DNA from: Hibiscus mutabilis
Taxonomy: Eukaryota > Streptophyta > Magnoliopsida > Malvales > Malvaceae
NCBI GenBank assembly: GCA_019671005.1
Contig: CM033719.1
Coordinates: 23,982,750 to 24,046,749, forward strand
DNA: 64,000 bases
Direction of reading: 5' to 3'
Of the stretch, positions 46,165 to 57,940 are shown one piece after another. Position numbers and translations under genes: made by a program. The notes beneath the pieces are model-generated. The model made no database searches. It had not been told where the DNA came from and saw only the letters and a list, made by a program, of their open reading frames with translations. Numbering within the stretch: position 1 is the first letter of the stretch; each line of letters begins with the position of its first letter.

Positions 46165-47540
46165 GTGCAATGATCAAGGATCCTACGTTCACACTTTACC
46201 GATATCAAAGAAGACAAATGGAAGAAAGTTTTGCAAAGATAGAAACTGATCTAAGGGGCAATTAGAGCGGGCTCACTCGTAATTAAGGAGACCATCGTTA
46301 AATCCCAACAAGACAAGATGAAAGAGATATCTCAGATGTTACAGCTTAGTCGTAGAGAGAACCCAAGAGGAATGGGTGCTCTCGAGAATCCCACCCAAAA
46401 CTTGGGAGATCCTTCACACTTCCCTATCTTTATCAACACTACCCCAAAACCTCCGCAAGTAGTGACTTCATCTCATTAGGTCGGCACCTCCACTCATGGT
46501 CCACCGAGTCTAACCTTCAATAATGCAAAAAATGTCGAAGATAGTGTTCTAGATCTAAATGAATTGAAGGGATTAAACGAGGTCAAGGCGGAGTTCTCTA
46601 AGCAATTAGAGGAAACCAAGAAGGAGGAGAGGTTTTGAGAAAAAGAGGATGAAGAAGGATCCTACGAATTGAATGTTAGAGATCTCAATTTGGTCCCGGA
46701 TGTGGAGATCTCATACAAGTTCAAGACCTCAAAATTTGAGAAGTTCGATGGGATGACTTACCCCACTGTCCACATAAACATGTTTTGCCGCAAGATGGTA
46801 GGGTTTACTAACAATGAGAAGCTGTTAATTCACTGTTTCCAAGATAGTTTGGTAGGGTCTGCCATGAAATGGTTAATCAGTTAACACAAGCTCATACCAA
46901 GTCTTGGAAGGATTTAGCCAGAGCCCTCATAGAACAGTACAAGCATGTAACAGAGATGATCCCGAACCAATTCCTACTGTAAAGTTTAGAACAAACGCCT
47001 AATGAGAGTTTTTGCCAATACGCTCAACGATGGCGAGACATGGCAGCTCAAGTACAGCCCCCTTATTTAGGAGAGAGAAATTACTCCTATGTATATAGAT
47101 ACTCTAAATGGAGTGTTGTATGATCGGTTGATAAGCCACCCTACCGTTAGCTTTACAGAATTGGTCATGAGTAGAGAGTGCCTCGAGGATGCTTTAAAAA
47201 TGGAAGGATAAACAACCCCTACCCCTCGGAAGGGATATGACTCTCACGTTCATATGGTGGGTTCCCACTCAACCAATCAGCCTCAAGGCCACTACCGTAA
47301 TCGATCATCATGGTCTGCAAAGCCTCCAAAGGTTTTTCATCCAGTTCTAATCTCGTACACTGATTTGCTCTCAATGCTTGTTGAAATGAAGCTTATGACC
47401 CTAGTTCAGTCCAAACCGAAAGATCCTCCTATCTCGAGGGTTATGATGTTAATGCCATATGTAACTACCATGTGGGTAGTACAGGACATACTATGGAGAA
47501 TTGTTGAGCCCTAAAAAACAAGGTTCAAAGTTTGATTGTG
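46165..47540 (+). pseudogene. Ogre/Tat-type gag, broken, unit 2
   Basis: Same domain order as the unit 1 copy. Here the capsid start is one open frame (46669-46884) running through NLVPDVEISYKF, FEKFDGMTYP, NMFCRKMVGFTNNEKLLIHC and SAMKWL, where unit 1 has two extra bases. The N-terminal frame, open in unit 1, is broken here by indels near 46180 and 46258. The knuckle region near 47445-47500 is out of frame as in unit 1. Gag would build the particle; neither copy can be translated through. Confidence 0.88.
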
Positions 47541-48745
47541 GCTGGCCTTTTGAGGTTTTAAGAAGAAAGAATGGTGGGCAATACTTTTGTGGGGTGTTGA
47601 TTTCCTAGTTTTCCTTCATAAAAGTTCATTTGTTTACATTTCTTTGCATTTTCTTTTGAAGTAATGTGTGGAATTAACTTTGCTATTGTTTGCCCGAAAG
47701 TAGTAAATACCTGTTTAAGGGCTCGTGTTATGTTTGCCTTTTTCATTTCAATGAAATGATGCATCTTTTAATTAAATATATATGTTTATATTCTTTCTTA
47801 CCCTCATAAGATCCCCGGATATCACGTGCATGATGTGGCAATGATTCTAATAAAAAGTCAACCGAATGTTGTGATCACGATAAAAGTATGACTTCCTGCT
47901 TAGCCCGCTCTGGTCGGTAAAGTGCAAGACGCAAGACTACTACTCCTTCGATAATGTTCGATGATAAGAAAATCTCCTAGAAAATCCCAATGGAGTTGCT
48001 TAAATGCGAGAATTCTTTAGAAAACCAGAAGGGCGCTCCGCTATAGCAAAAGGGCTAAATAAGGATGTTTTGATCTACTTACTTTAATTGAGTCGAAAGC
48101 CTTGGCTGTATGATTAAGTTTTCAAATCATGACTATGCTGAGTAACTCGAGGTATTGTTGTATGCTCCATCATTATTCCATGGACAAAGGACCGTGATGA
48201 GTTGAATTCTCGAAAAAAATTAAAAACTAAGAAATAAATGAACAATCAAATAAGTCTCAGAGCATCCTGATGGATCTGTGGGGGTAGAACAAATCTAATA
48301 GGGGGCTATGCTTCACCTATTCAATACCCTAGCATCAGAGATGAATCCTTGAAGACACTGACACTATATTAATTGCAATCAGAATACACTTATACTAAGA
48401 ACTCTCAGAATGATATTTTTTTCACTCCATAGGCTAAATAAAATTCGAAGACCTTGAACATATTTATATTTCGGAGAAAAACAATGAGAACTAGAATGAG
48501 CAGTTTTCGAACAGATCAAGCAAATACCATAATCATGAGGAGGAACCGAGTAATCTGGGAGAAATTTCACAACTTCAAATATCGCCACAACATTCAAAGG
48601 CAAGTCGTTGATCATCGGAGGATTGAATCTACGACACTCTTGCACTTGATATCGAGACATTCTATTCTTTTCTTGTTGATTTTGATTATATATAAAATCC
48701 AAAAAGCATCATCTTTTGAAATGTTAATTGGCAAACTGACGTATA
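47541..48745 (+). other. C unit 2 non-coding region after gag
   Basis: Copy of 34941-36137. No pol. Short open frames on both strands are conserved with unit 1 only because the whole region is duplicated. Confidence 0.6.
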
Positions 48746-48825
48746 GATGAAAAGAAAAAAAAGAAGAAGAGAAAAAAGAAGAGAAAAATAATAGAAAAAT
48801 AAAAGAAAAAAAGAGATATAAGTGA
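48746..48825 (+). repeat. Purine-rich tract, C unit 2
   Basis: Copy of the tract at 36138, with homopolymer length differences. Confidence 0.8.
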
Positions 48826-48864
48826 ATAGGAAGAATAGGATTTCTTTGTATTGTTTCAAGAATA

Positions 48865-50160
48865 AAATTTAGAGTTCGGGGGCAGAGACGTACATGATCG
48901 ACCTAGCATCGATGACCCGTCAGTGATCCAAAAAAGAATGATAGCAAGCTTTGGTATGCTACACGGTTCAAAGACTCAAAGTCAGTGTCTGTCGCAATGC
49001 CTTGATTGATTCAAAAGAATGAAGATTGAATCTTATTGAAGAAATGAAATTTTGAGACTTAGGGGGCATGTTTTTGGCCTACCATTGAGATAGAAGAAAG
49101 ATCATCCTGTTGGATCAAAGGCAAAAAAAATAACAGCCAAAACCGAAGGCTAGATAAATCATTACCAAGATCCAAAAAGAAGAAATTGTTCTTCTACATG
49201 GCTTCTGGGATAAAGTTTAGGTCAAGGATGTACGTGGTCGACCTAATACAAAACCTCAGTGATTCTAAAGAGATTAATAGCAAGACTTAGTGCAACACAC
49301 AGTTTAAAGACTCAAAATGAATATTTGCCATAATGTCTTGATTAGATAAGCAAAATGAAGATCGAGCCTTATTGAAGAAAAGAAGTTTGGAGGTTTAAGG
49401 GGCATGTTTTCAGCCCAATATCGCGACAGAAGAAAGACTATATTGTTGGGTCAATCGCAAAATAACAGTTAAACCTAGAGGTGAGATGAGATACTACCAA
49501 GGTAAATAAGAAGAAGAATGGCTCCTGCGCATGGCCCTGTGGTTGAGTGTTATATTAAGGATCTACATGGTCGACCTAGCACAAAGGAATAATTTATCGC
49601 TGGTTGGAATGAGAATAATCGCAAGATTTTATATGCCGACAATTTAGAGATTCAAGTAACTTCATGCCATAATGTTCTGCATGGATCGTAACAATAAAGA
49701 TTCGGAACCTAATTAAAATAAGGAAATTTGGGGAACTTGGGGGCATGGTGTTCACCCTAACGTTGAGATCGAAGAAGGCTCATTGTGGAGAGCCGTAGAA
49801 GAGGTGACAGTTGAGCCCAAGTTGAGTGAGGGCAATGCTACAAAAGGATAGATTTTGTATGACCAATGTAAGGCATCATTTTCTTTTCAGGAAAAAAAAT
49901 GAAGATTCGATAAAGATAGAAGGAATGCTTTGTTTTGTTCAGTTAATTAAAAATTGGACCTTATTGAAGTATGGAAAGCTTAGAAACTTGGGGGCATGGT
50001 GCTCGCCCCAATGTTGAGAATAAAGGAGACTCGTGATGAAGAGTTATTGAAGAGACAACATTTAAGCCCAAGTGAAGCAGGGGCAATGATCCAAAGTGAG
50101 CTTCATGATGTGACGGATTGTGTTTCGACCAATGCAGGTTAGCAACACCCTTTCAGGAAG
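48865..50160 (+). repeat. ~330-bp diverged tandem repeats, C unit 2
   Basis: Copy of 36240-37560 with the same unit markers (GTCGACCTA at about 49237 and 49569; GGGGGCATG at 49062, 49739 and 49989). Confidence 0.75.
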
Positions 50161-50529
50161 GGGCAAAAGATAAAGATTCTACAAAGACAAACGGCCCATA
50201 GGAGCTAAGGGTGACCGGCCGCCGAAAAGCAAGAGTTTTTCCCCAACAATTTTAAAGATGATTCTACTCATGCATCATTTTTAGTTAGATGTCCTTATGT
50301 TAGGAGCATGCTAACTCATACCATCATAGCATTTTATTTATTCAAAACAGGCATTCGAAGGTTGATAAAAGGTTTGATCTATAGCTTCACGAGAGAAGAA
50401 GTAGGCCTCATAGAATCAAGAGTCTATCGGCTTGTATAATTAGGGTTTTCAAAGATCTTCTAATTTCTAATTATTCGAGAGTGCTGAGCATCTTTTTACT
50501 TCAGAAAGATCCAAAGTTAGGGCATTTTA

Positions 50530-51235
50530 TTGAAGAGATCCGATTGGTAGCCGTGTTGGCGTGAATCCTTTTATATGGTCTGAAGCCCCTGAAGAAGAGT
50601 CAGATTTTTTGGTAGCCATATTGGCGTGAATCTAGTTATTGAAGATTTCTTTTGGTAGCCATGTCAGCGTGAATCCAATTATTGAAGATCTTCTTTGGTA
50701 GCCATGTCGGCGTGAATCCAGTTATTGAAGATTTCCTTTGGTAGCCATGTAGGCATGAATCCAGATATTGAAGATCTTCTTTGGTAGTCATGTCGGCGTG
50801 AATCCAATTATTGAAGATTTCCTTTGGTAGCCATGTCAGCGTGAATCCAGTTATTGAAGATTTCTTTTGGTAGCCATGTTGGCGTGAATCCAGTTATTGA
50901 AGATTTCCTTTGGTAGCCATGTCGGCGTGAATCCAGTTATTGAAGATTTCCTTTGATAGCCATGTCGGCGTGAATCTCGTTATCTGGTCTATAGCCTGAG
51001 ATGGACGAGGTAGATCTTATTGAAGATTTTCGATAGGTAGTCGTGTTGGCGTGAATCCCATTATTTTGTCTGTAGCCTCGTATGGACGAGGTAGATCCTA
51101 TTGAAGATTTTCGATGGGTAGCTGTGCTGGAGTGAATCCCGTTATCTAGTCTGTAGCCTCGTGTGGACGAGGTAGATCTTATTGAAGATTTTCGATTAGT
51201 AGTCGTGTTGCCGTGAATCCTTTTATTTTATTCTG
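50530..51235 (+). repeat. 43-bp minisatellite, C unit 2
   Basis: Same array as unit 1. Units here read AATCCAGTTATT where unit 1 reads AATCCGATTATT, and CTGTAGCC where unit 1 reads CTCAGTAGCC. Confidence 0.92.
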
Positions 51236-51386
51236 AAGCTCCAAGATTTAAAGAAAAGGAAGAGTGAACAGTTTCATATAGGAGGAACTCGCAGCTTAGA
51301 ATCTTCGAACAAGGAAATGGGACAAAATTTATATCTTTAGTCTTTGCTCTATTCCCGTTTCACAGCAATAAGCAAAGAGGGCCAGC

Positions 51387-51680
51387 TGTAGACACTAAAT
51401 TTTGTCCAAGTTTAAATTAAAAATGCTCGAAATAAGATCAATCCACATAACCCTTTTAATACCCAAAACCTCATACTCTAAGCCCAAAATTACATGGCCC
51501 ATTATATATATTTTACATAGTAAAAATAAATAAATACAAATCAAAAAAAAGAAAATCCCAACTCTTTCCTCATTAAGGCTTTACTCCCATTGGATGGATG
51601 AATACCTCGCTCCCATTGGATGAACTACTACTTAGTGAGTAAGGTCTTGAACCACATTGGTTTTATTTTATGGGATAAAA

Positions 51681-51722
<42 letters not shown>

Positions 51723-53852
51723 CCTACCCTAAAGCAAAACCCACGGCCATTTTTTCCCTCTAGCCGCACCCTACATTTCCATTCCATTCCCAGATTTTTG
51801 GGAGCCCCAACCCTACATTTTCATTCCATTATCCCCAAAAACAACGGCCGTTTTTTTTTTCTCTAGCCGCACCCTACATTTCTATTCCATTCCCAGATTT
51901 TTGCAGCCCCAACACTACATTTTCATTCCATTATCCCCCAACACCCACGGCTGATTATTGATTTTCATTTTTTCCTGAGCCACTGCCGCACCAACCCCCT
52001 AACTCTCTCCCATTACACAATCCCTATAATTCTCATTTTCCCCAAAACAAATCCTTAGGCCATTTTCATTTTCCCCAATATAAATCCCTACGCCATTATT
52101 CATTCCCCAAAACCACGACCATTATCCCCCCATCATCCCCTTTAACCGAAACCATTTTCAAGCTATCCTCACCTTATTCACTCTCCATTCGAACCACAAA
52201 AAACCCTTGAATCAAGCTTTTTCAACCCCAACGACAACGATCCGTGGATTGATTGATCGAGCATATAGTTGAGTTTTGGTATTTTCTTTCCTTTTATTAT
52301 ATACTTTTTATGTAATCCATTATTATAGTCTAATGAAATATTGATGAGATTTTATTGGTATCCTCTTTTTTTCTTATATATTTTTGTTTAATTTATTTAT
52401 TTGTGTTATGTGTTGTATTTTATTTGTTGGATGTGGTTTAATTTAGTGCTTGTTTGTATGTGTTCTTAGGATAATTTAGTTTTTTAGAGTTTGTTTTAAT
52501 TAATTTAAAACATGCCCTTGGCTTATTGGGGTATGTTTTAAATTAATTAAAATGAATTTAGTTTAGGTTTTTAGGTTGGTTGAGGACTTAGTTAGTTTAG
52601 GGTTTAATTTAATTTAATTAATTTAAATTATGCGCTCGGCTTATTGGGGCATAAGGTTTAAATTAATTAAAGTAAATTTAGGATTAGTTTTTTATAGCCA
52701 TAGTTAGATTTAAGGTTCGAATTAATTTAATTAATTTAAATTTATCCTTGGCTCATTGGGATAAATGTTAAATTCATTAAATTAGTTGATCATCTCTTAT
52801 TTACACTTTAGGATAAAATTGATATTTGACTTAGGTGAACACCTAATTAAAATCATAATTAATTAATTCGATTCATTTTAAATAGAATCCTTGGCTTATT
52901 GGTATACTAGTCTAAAATCAACCAAATTAATTATTTTTGATTTAAGATGATCCATAAATTATTAGGATTTTATTTTAGTTTTTTAAGATTTAATTAATTC
53001 AGGGGTAATATTAGACTAACCTAGTTAATAATTAGATCACTAGTTGAATTTCAATAATTTGGGCCTTTTTAGGTTATGGCTTTAGTGGACCAAGGTTTTA
53101 TTTCAACCACTTCCTTGTCATGCATTTTAATTGTCATTCATACAACTCTAATATCTTAATAGACATGCATATGGTTAATTAACTTAACTTATAAAAAGGA
53201 GGTATTTATTAATTCCAATATTCGTGTCGTAACAGTTCTGGCTCATTGATGTTGACCAAATATTCAAATTAATTCTTGCCGTCTAAAGGTAAATGTAATT
53301 TGAGATAAAATTTTGACAAGTCATAACATCATACTTAATTGCTTGCATCATGCATAAAGGTGATGAACGAAGTTCGAACCATAAATTAACATAGCAGTCG
53401 GGCTTATTCGATGTCGGTTTAATCTATGGTCTGAGGAATCATCACCCTTATTAATTAAATGTTTAATTAATTTGAATTCACCAATTTGACAAAAGCCCGT
53501 CTAATTAAAGGTTATATTCAGTCACGAACCATTTAATTAAAGTCAATTTAAATTTCGATAATTTCCATCAATTAAAGGTAACATATATTTTGGTACCAAT
53601 TTCTAGGCGTGATGGGCGTGCTAATCCTTCCCCACGTGTAACCAACTCCCGAACCTGCTTTCAAACGAATCTCTGGTTTTACGGTGTCCGGTCTACTCTA
53701 ATGGCCGGTGGTGACTCCAAGTCTTTCGTTTTCAAAAATACGAAAATTTAAAGAACTTCCACACATTTTCAAACATTTTCCCGAAAAAAAGAAAAGGAAA
53801 AGGACACCCACCTTTTAGTGATCATCGAATTTTCATAAAAATGGTTGCTACA
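51387..53852 (+). mobile_element. Family C LTR3 (3' end of array)
   Basis: Starts TGTAGACAC after AGAGGGCCAGC and ends GGTTGCTACA, followed by TSD GTAAC (53853-53857). About 2.47 kb. Its last ~280 bp is the most diverged of the three LTRs. Confidence 0.93.
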
Positions 53853-54035
53853 GTAACACCACGAAAACCGGTGTAGCCGAAATTAGGTTCTGGTGACCAG
53901 AAAATATATATCGAAAAGATCTAAATATTGTATTGGTGTCGACCGTGTGGTCCATTTTATTGATAATGGACTCTGATTGAGTCAATTCTTAGTTAAGGAC
54001 CTTATTGAAAACATTTGAATTCTGAAATCAAGATT

Positions 54036-54150
54036 AGCGTATCGATACGGTAGGTCCCGTATCAGTACTGTCCTTCAACCTTAACTAACTTACCGAACTC
54101 TAACTATCCGTATCGATACGGCTATAATGTGTATCGGTATGGGTGTCTGT
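54036..54150 (+). repeat. CGTATCGATACGG palindromes in B LTR1 (5' part)
   Basis: CGTATCGATACGG-like palindromes, each followed by an approximate GTATCRGTAY partner. The same block recurs at 57115-57215 in LTR2. Confidence 0.75.
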
Positions 54151-55473
54151 TAAAAACTATATTAGTGACTAAATTGTAAAAATTGAAAGTTTAGGGGCAA
54201 AAGTATAAACTTTAGGAAGTTGAGGGACCACCCTTGTAATTATCCCAATTTCTAGCGTGATTCACCTCCTTGCTTAGGCAACCCCACGTTAACTCCTTGT
54301 GATTCTTGTAAGAAAAGATGATGGCCATAATTTTTATCCTATATGTTGGAAAATGGAAATAATTTTATATAGCTTACCTACCCTTGGAGGAAAGATTGTG
54401 CTTGGTTGTGTGTGAGGTGGAATAATAAAATAGAAATTAAGCTTACCTTTGGCCAAGGGAAATCCATCGAGTAAATATAAGGATGGTTGAAAAGCTTAGA
54501 AACATTTCTAATAAATATAATAGCTACCGAGAGCTCCTCTCTTTGTTATTGTCTTCCATTTTTCTTATGAACAAGCAAGCACCTCTCTTGAATCTTCAAG
54601 TTTTCCTTGATTTCAATACATCGTTTGATAGCCATCGAAGTGCTCAAGAAGTGGAGATAGAAGGACCACCATCCATATCCAAAGCTAGGAATAAAGAAAC
54701 AGTAATCAGAGAGCCCTAGGAGCATCATAGTTTAAGGTGAGTGTAGTCGAAGTCTCAGAATTAGGCTAGGTGCCTATCCCGAATCATTGAATATCGATTA
54801 TTGCATTGCTAACATTGTGTTATAAGGTTATTGCATAAGCACATCATTGATGGTTATATTGGTAAGTAAGTATTGCATCGAATCATTGTCCGTAGCGTTG
54901 TTATATTGTCATCGAAATCATTGAAGCATTGGCATATACAATCATTGATCATTCAATATTGAATAAGGCCATTAGAGCATTGATATTGATTTGTTGTCAT
55001 CGAATATTATATTGAACATTGCTATCGATCCATTGCTATGGAATTATTGTTATTGAAATACCGAACAATTGATTATTGGACCTTGGATTTGAGAGTATTG
55101 GATACAATTGGCATGCCATAGAATTCACGAGCTCATTGGTACGGGTTTGGGCTACGGCCTTTATATTGGTGCGGCAGAGGGATGTTGTGATTTTGTCAAA
55201 TTAGTGCGGCGGAGGGTATATGACTAGACCACTATTGATTGTGGTGCGGAGGGGGAATTCGTGTATCCATATACTGAAAATTGATCCAAGGAAACTATTT
55301 AATATTGCTATTGACTATTGTTGTAGAATATTGTTATTGATCATTGTTGCTATGTTAATCATTGATGTCATTGAGTCCTAAAATGGAATACATGCTCATG
55401 TTATAATGCCATTGATAATACTAAAGCTTGCTAATTCGCATATTACGTTCATTATTATTTATGACTACCTCAC

Positions 55474-55490
55474 TAGGCAAAGTATGCCTA
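55474..55490 (+). promoter_or_regulatory. Conserved LTR stem-loop (family B version)
   Basis: Arms TAGGCA and TGCCTA around 5-nt loop AAGTA; a pyrimidine-rich stretch and CAGGTT follow, with AG 25 nt downstream (55515-55516). Confidence 0.6.
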
Positions 55491-55904
55491 ATGCATTCAT
55501 CTTCCTTGCATTTCAGGTTAAGAAAGACATCGGTTTAAGATCGAAGCTAGTTGGAAGTTTGACAAGTCACTACAAGCCTAAAGTAAAGTATATCGACCCT
55601 ATGAACTCCTAGAATGGTGGCAAAGTAGTTAGATTAGTCGCTTTTAGTCCTTTTGTTATGTATATATTGCTTGTGCCATGTATAAGCCTTAATGGCCCTA
55701 AATGACTTTTAATGTTTGGCTAAAAGGGACTAAATATGCATATTTGGCTTAAAAAGGTGAAGTCATAGTAAATGGACTCATATGATCATGAAATTTGACA
55801 TGCTAGTAGATTATGTTGATATTAATTTGCTGGTAAAATCTCATTGCATTTGGACATCGTTTGATAGGTTAAATTGGATTAAAACCAGAAGAAATCTGTC
55901 ATTT

Positions 55905-56275
55905 TAGTGCAGGGCGTATCGACACGAGTGATGGCGTATCGATACAGATATGCATATTTGGACATAGTCAACATCGGTCAACATAGCGTATCGATACGTT
56001 AAAGGGCGTACTGATATAAAAAGTCAACACTAGAATCTGGAAAATTAAATGCATCGATACGGTCTTTAGGGCGTATCAAAATGAGTCAACTTGGTCAACC
56101 CATACTAGTACGGTTTCCCAGCCATACCAATACGAGCCTTGTTCATTGAATTCTGATAGTTATAAGATATGCATTGCGTATCTATACGGGCTCATTGACT
56201 CTTAACTATTTTAGTGGCCATGACACAGGTGTGTCGGTACGGCCTCTCAAGTACCGATACTGATACAGGTAAATC
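55905..56275 (+). repeat. TATCGATAC-type motif cluster in B LTR1 (3' part)
   Basis: About ten variants of CGTATCGATACG or ACCGATAC/GTATCGGT within 370 bp, more decayed than in family A. No equivalent in LTR2 is seen because that copy is cut at 57940. Confidence 0.7.
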
Positions 56276-56682
56276 TATTAAAAGTTAATTGGAATATGTT
56301 CGAAATATTGCATATTGGTCACTGAACATTGTATAGTTTAATTGAATGGGTAAATGAACTCTGATTAACATGAAAATTTGCATGATCATTGCATATAGGT
56401 TAAATTTTAGTATAGTATGGTTAATTTTAGAAAAGGACCTCTAAGATACTGAAATTACATATTAGTCTCTAAAACTTGTAAAAGTTTAAAATTGGTCCTA
56501 AATGGACTATCATAGTTTCATATTGGATTAATTGAACTTGTGGTTTTGTATGGTTTGTTAAGCATGACAACATTAAAGTATCGATCACTGATTAAAAAAT
56601 TTTGCACCGATCATCACATTGTTCTTCAATAACGCATTTTGACCCGATTCTCTACCAGGCCGGGAAGGAGGTGTTACATTTG

Positions 56683-56695
56683 TGGTATCAGAGCT
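56683..56695 (+). promoter_or_regulatory. Primer binding site of B, initiator tRNA-Met
   Basis: TGGTATCAGAGCT, 4 bp after the LTR. Confidence 0.9.
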
Positions 56696-56819
56696 AGAGT
56701 TTAGTCGATTCTATGACTAAACCAAAGCTTATTGTATTGATTATTGTATTACTTTGCCACCTAGGTATTACATGTTGTATATTGTGAATTGTCGGCTAAT
56801 CCGATCTCTTTATTTATAG

Positions 56820-56870
56820 ATGTCTAACCCTAATATGGCTCGTATAAGTGAGTATGTCAGTTATAGATGA
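56820..56870 (+). pseudogene. Family B gag-start mini-ORF (16 codons)
   Basis: ATG at 56820 is placed after the primer site as in element G (TATAGATGTCT versus ACAGATGTCT). It encodes MSNPNMARISEYVSYR, then TGA. The next bases already belong to the 3' end of the internal region, so the frame is cut off by the internal deletion. A relic start, not a functional gene. Confidence 0.6.
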
Positions 56871-56910
56871 TCCCGATATTATTGTAGGTAAAAATTTGAG
56901 GGTGAATTTT

Positions 56911-56922
56911 TAAGGGGGAGAA
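56911..56922 (+). promoter_or_regulatory. Polypurine tract of B
   Basis: TAAGGGGGAGAA immediately before the LTR start TGTAACACC at 56924. Confidence 0.85.
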
Positions 56923-56923
56923 T

Positions 56924-57940
56924 TGTAACACCTCGAAAATTGGTCTAGTCAGAATTAGGTTCCGGTGATCGAAAAATATATATCGAAAAAGTCTAAATAT
57001 TGTATTGGTGTCGAGCGTGTGGTGAATTTTTATTGATAATGGACTCTAATTGAGTCAATTCTTAGTTAAGGACCTTATTGAATACATTTGAATTCTAAAA
57101 TCAAGCTTAGAGTATCGATACGGTAGGTCCCGTATTGGTACGGTCCTTCAGCCTTAACTAACATACCGAACTCTGACTATCCGTATCGATACGGTCATAA
57201 AACATATCGATATGGGTGTGTTAAAAACTGTATTAGTGACTAAATTGTAAAAACTCTATTAGTGACTAAATTGTAAAAATTGAAAGTTTGGGGGTAAAAG
57301 TATAAATTTTAGGAAGTTAAGGGACCACCCTCATAATTATCCCAATTTCTTGAGTGATTCACCTCTTGCTTAGGCAACCCCACGTGAACTCCTTGTGATT
57401 CTTGTAAGAAAAAATGATGGCCATAATTGTTATCCCATATGCTGAAAATGGAAATAATTTTATATAGCTTACCTACGCTTGGAGGAAAGCTTGTGGTTGC
57501 TTGTGTGCGAGGTGGAATAATAAAATAGAAATTAAGCTTACCTTTGGCCAAGGGAAATCCATCATGTAAATATAAGGATAGTTGAAGAGCTTCGAAACAT
57601 TTCTAAGAAATATAATAGCTACCGAGAACTCCTCTCTTTGTTATTGTCTTCCATCTTTCTTATGAACAAGCAAACACCTCCATTGTTTTCTTCAACCTAA
57701 GCTCAAGCAAGTACCTCTCTTGAATCTTCAAGTTTTCCTTGATTTCAATACATCGTTTGATAGCCATCGAAGTGCTCAAGAAGTGGAGATAGAAGTACCA
57801 TTATCCTTATCAAAATCTAGGAATAAAGGAATAGTAATTCGAGAGCCGTATGAGTATCAGAGTTCAAGGTGAGTGTAGCCGAAGTCTCGGGATTAGGCTA
57901 GGTGCCTATCTCGAATCATTGAATATCGATTATTGCATTG
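56924..57940 (+). mobile_element. Family B LTR2, truncated by D
   Basis: Follows the LTR1 text to ATTGCATTG, where LTR1 continues CTAACATTG (near 54805) but here element D begins. Includes a ~28-bp local duplication (57228-57280) of TATTAGTGACTAAATTGTAA. Confidence 0.88.

Larger units (their letters stand above)
41235..51386 (+). mobile_element. Family C internal region, unit 2
   Basis: A 10.15-kb copy of unit 1 in the same order and with the same solo LTR. Differences from unit 1 are few and lie mainly at CAG/CTG words and homopolymers. Nothing coding beyond ORF1-like and gag remnants. Confidence 0.9.
15615..53852 (+). mobile_element. Family C composite: LTR-internal-LTR-internal-LTR Ogre/Tat-like array
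   Basis: Three LTRs (starting at 15615, about 38779 and 51387) separate two near-identical ~10.15-kb internal regions. The outer ends are TGTAGACAC and GCTACA, flanked by the 5-bp direct repeat GTAAC, so the whole array occupies one insertion site. The primer site TGGCGACTCCGCTGGGGAC and the Gag type fit Ogre/Tat elements; pol is absent. Element G is nested in the first LTR, and the same solo LTR sits in both internal regions. Removing G leaves about 27.6 kb. Confidence 0.88.
53858..56678 (+). mobile_element. Family B LTR1, main part
   Basis: Continues the LTR begun at 15609 and ends GGAGGTGTTACA before a primer site. The first ~1 kb repeats at 56924-57940. It has TATCGATACGG-type palindromes at both ends (54036-54150, 55905-56275), a CATTG-rich middle (54780-55400), a GTGCGGCRGAGGG triplet (55180-55255) and the shared stem-loop. 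About 2.83 kb, of the chromovirus LTR type. Confidence 0.88.
56679..56923 (+). mobile_element. Family B internal region, only 245 bp
   Basis: Primer site, a ~125-bp leader, a 16-codon gag-start relic and the polypurine tract are all that remains. Almost the whole of gag and pol is gone, in a form that still carries every cis signal needed for copying. Confidence 0.85.
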
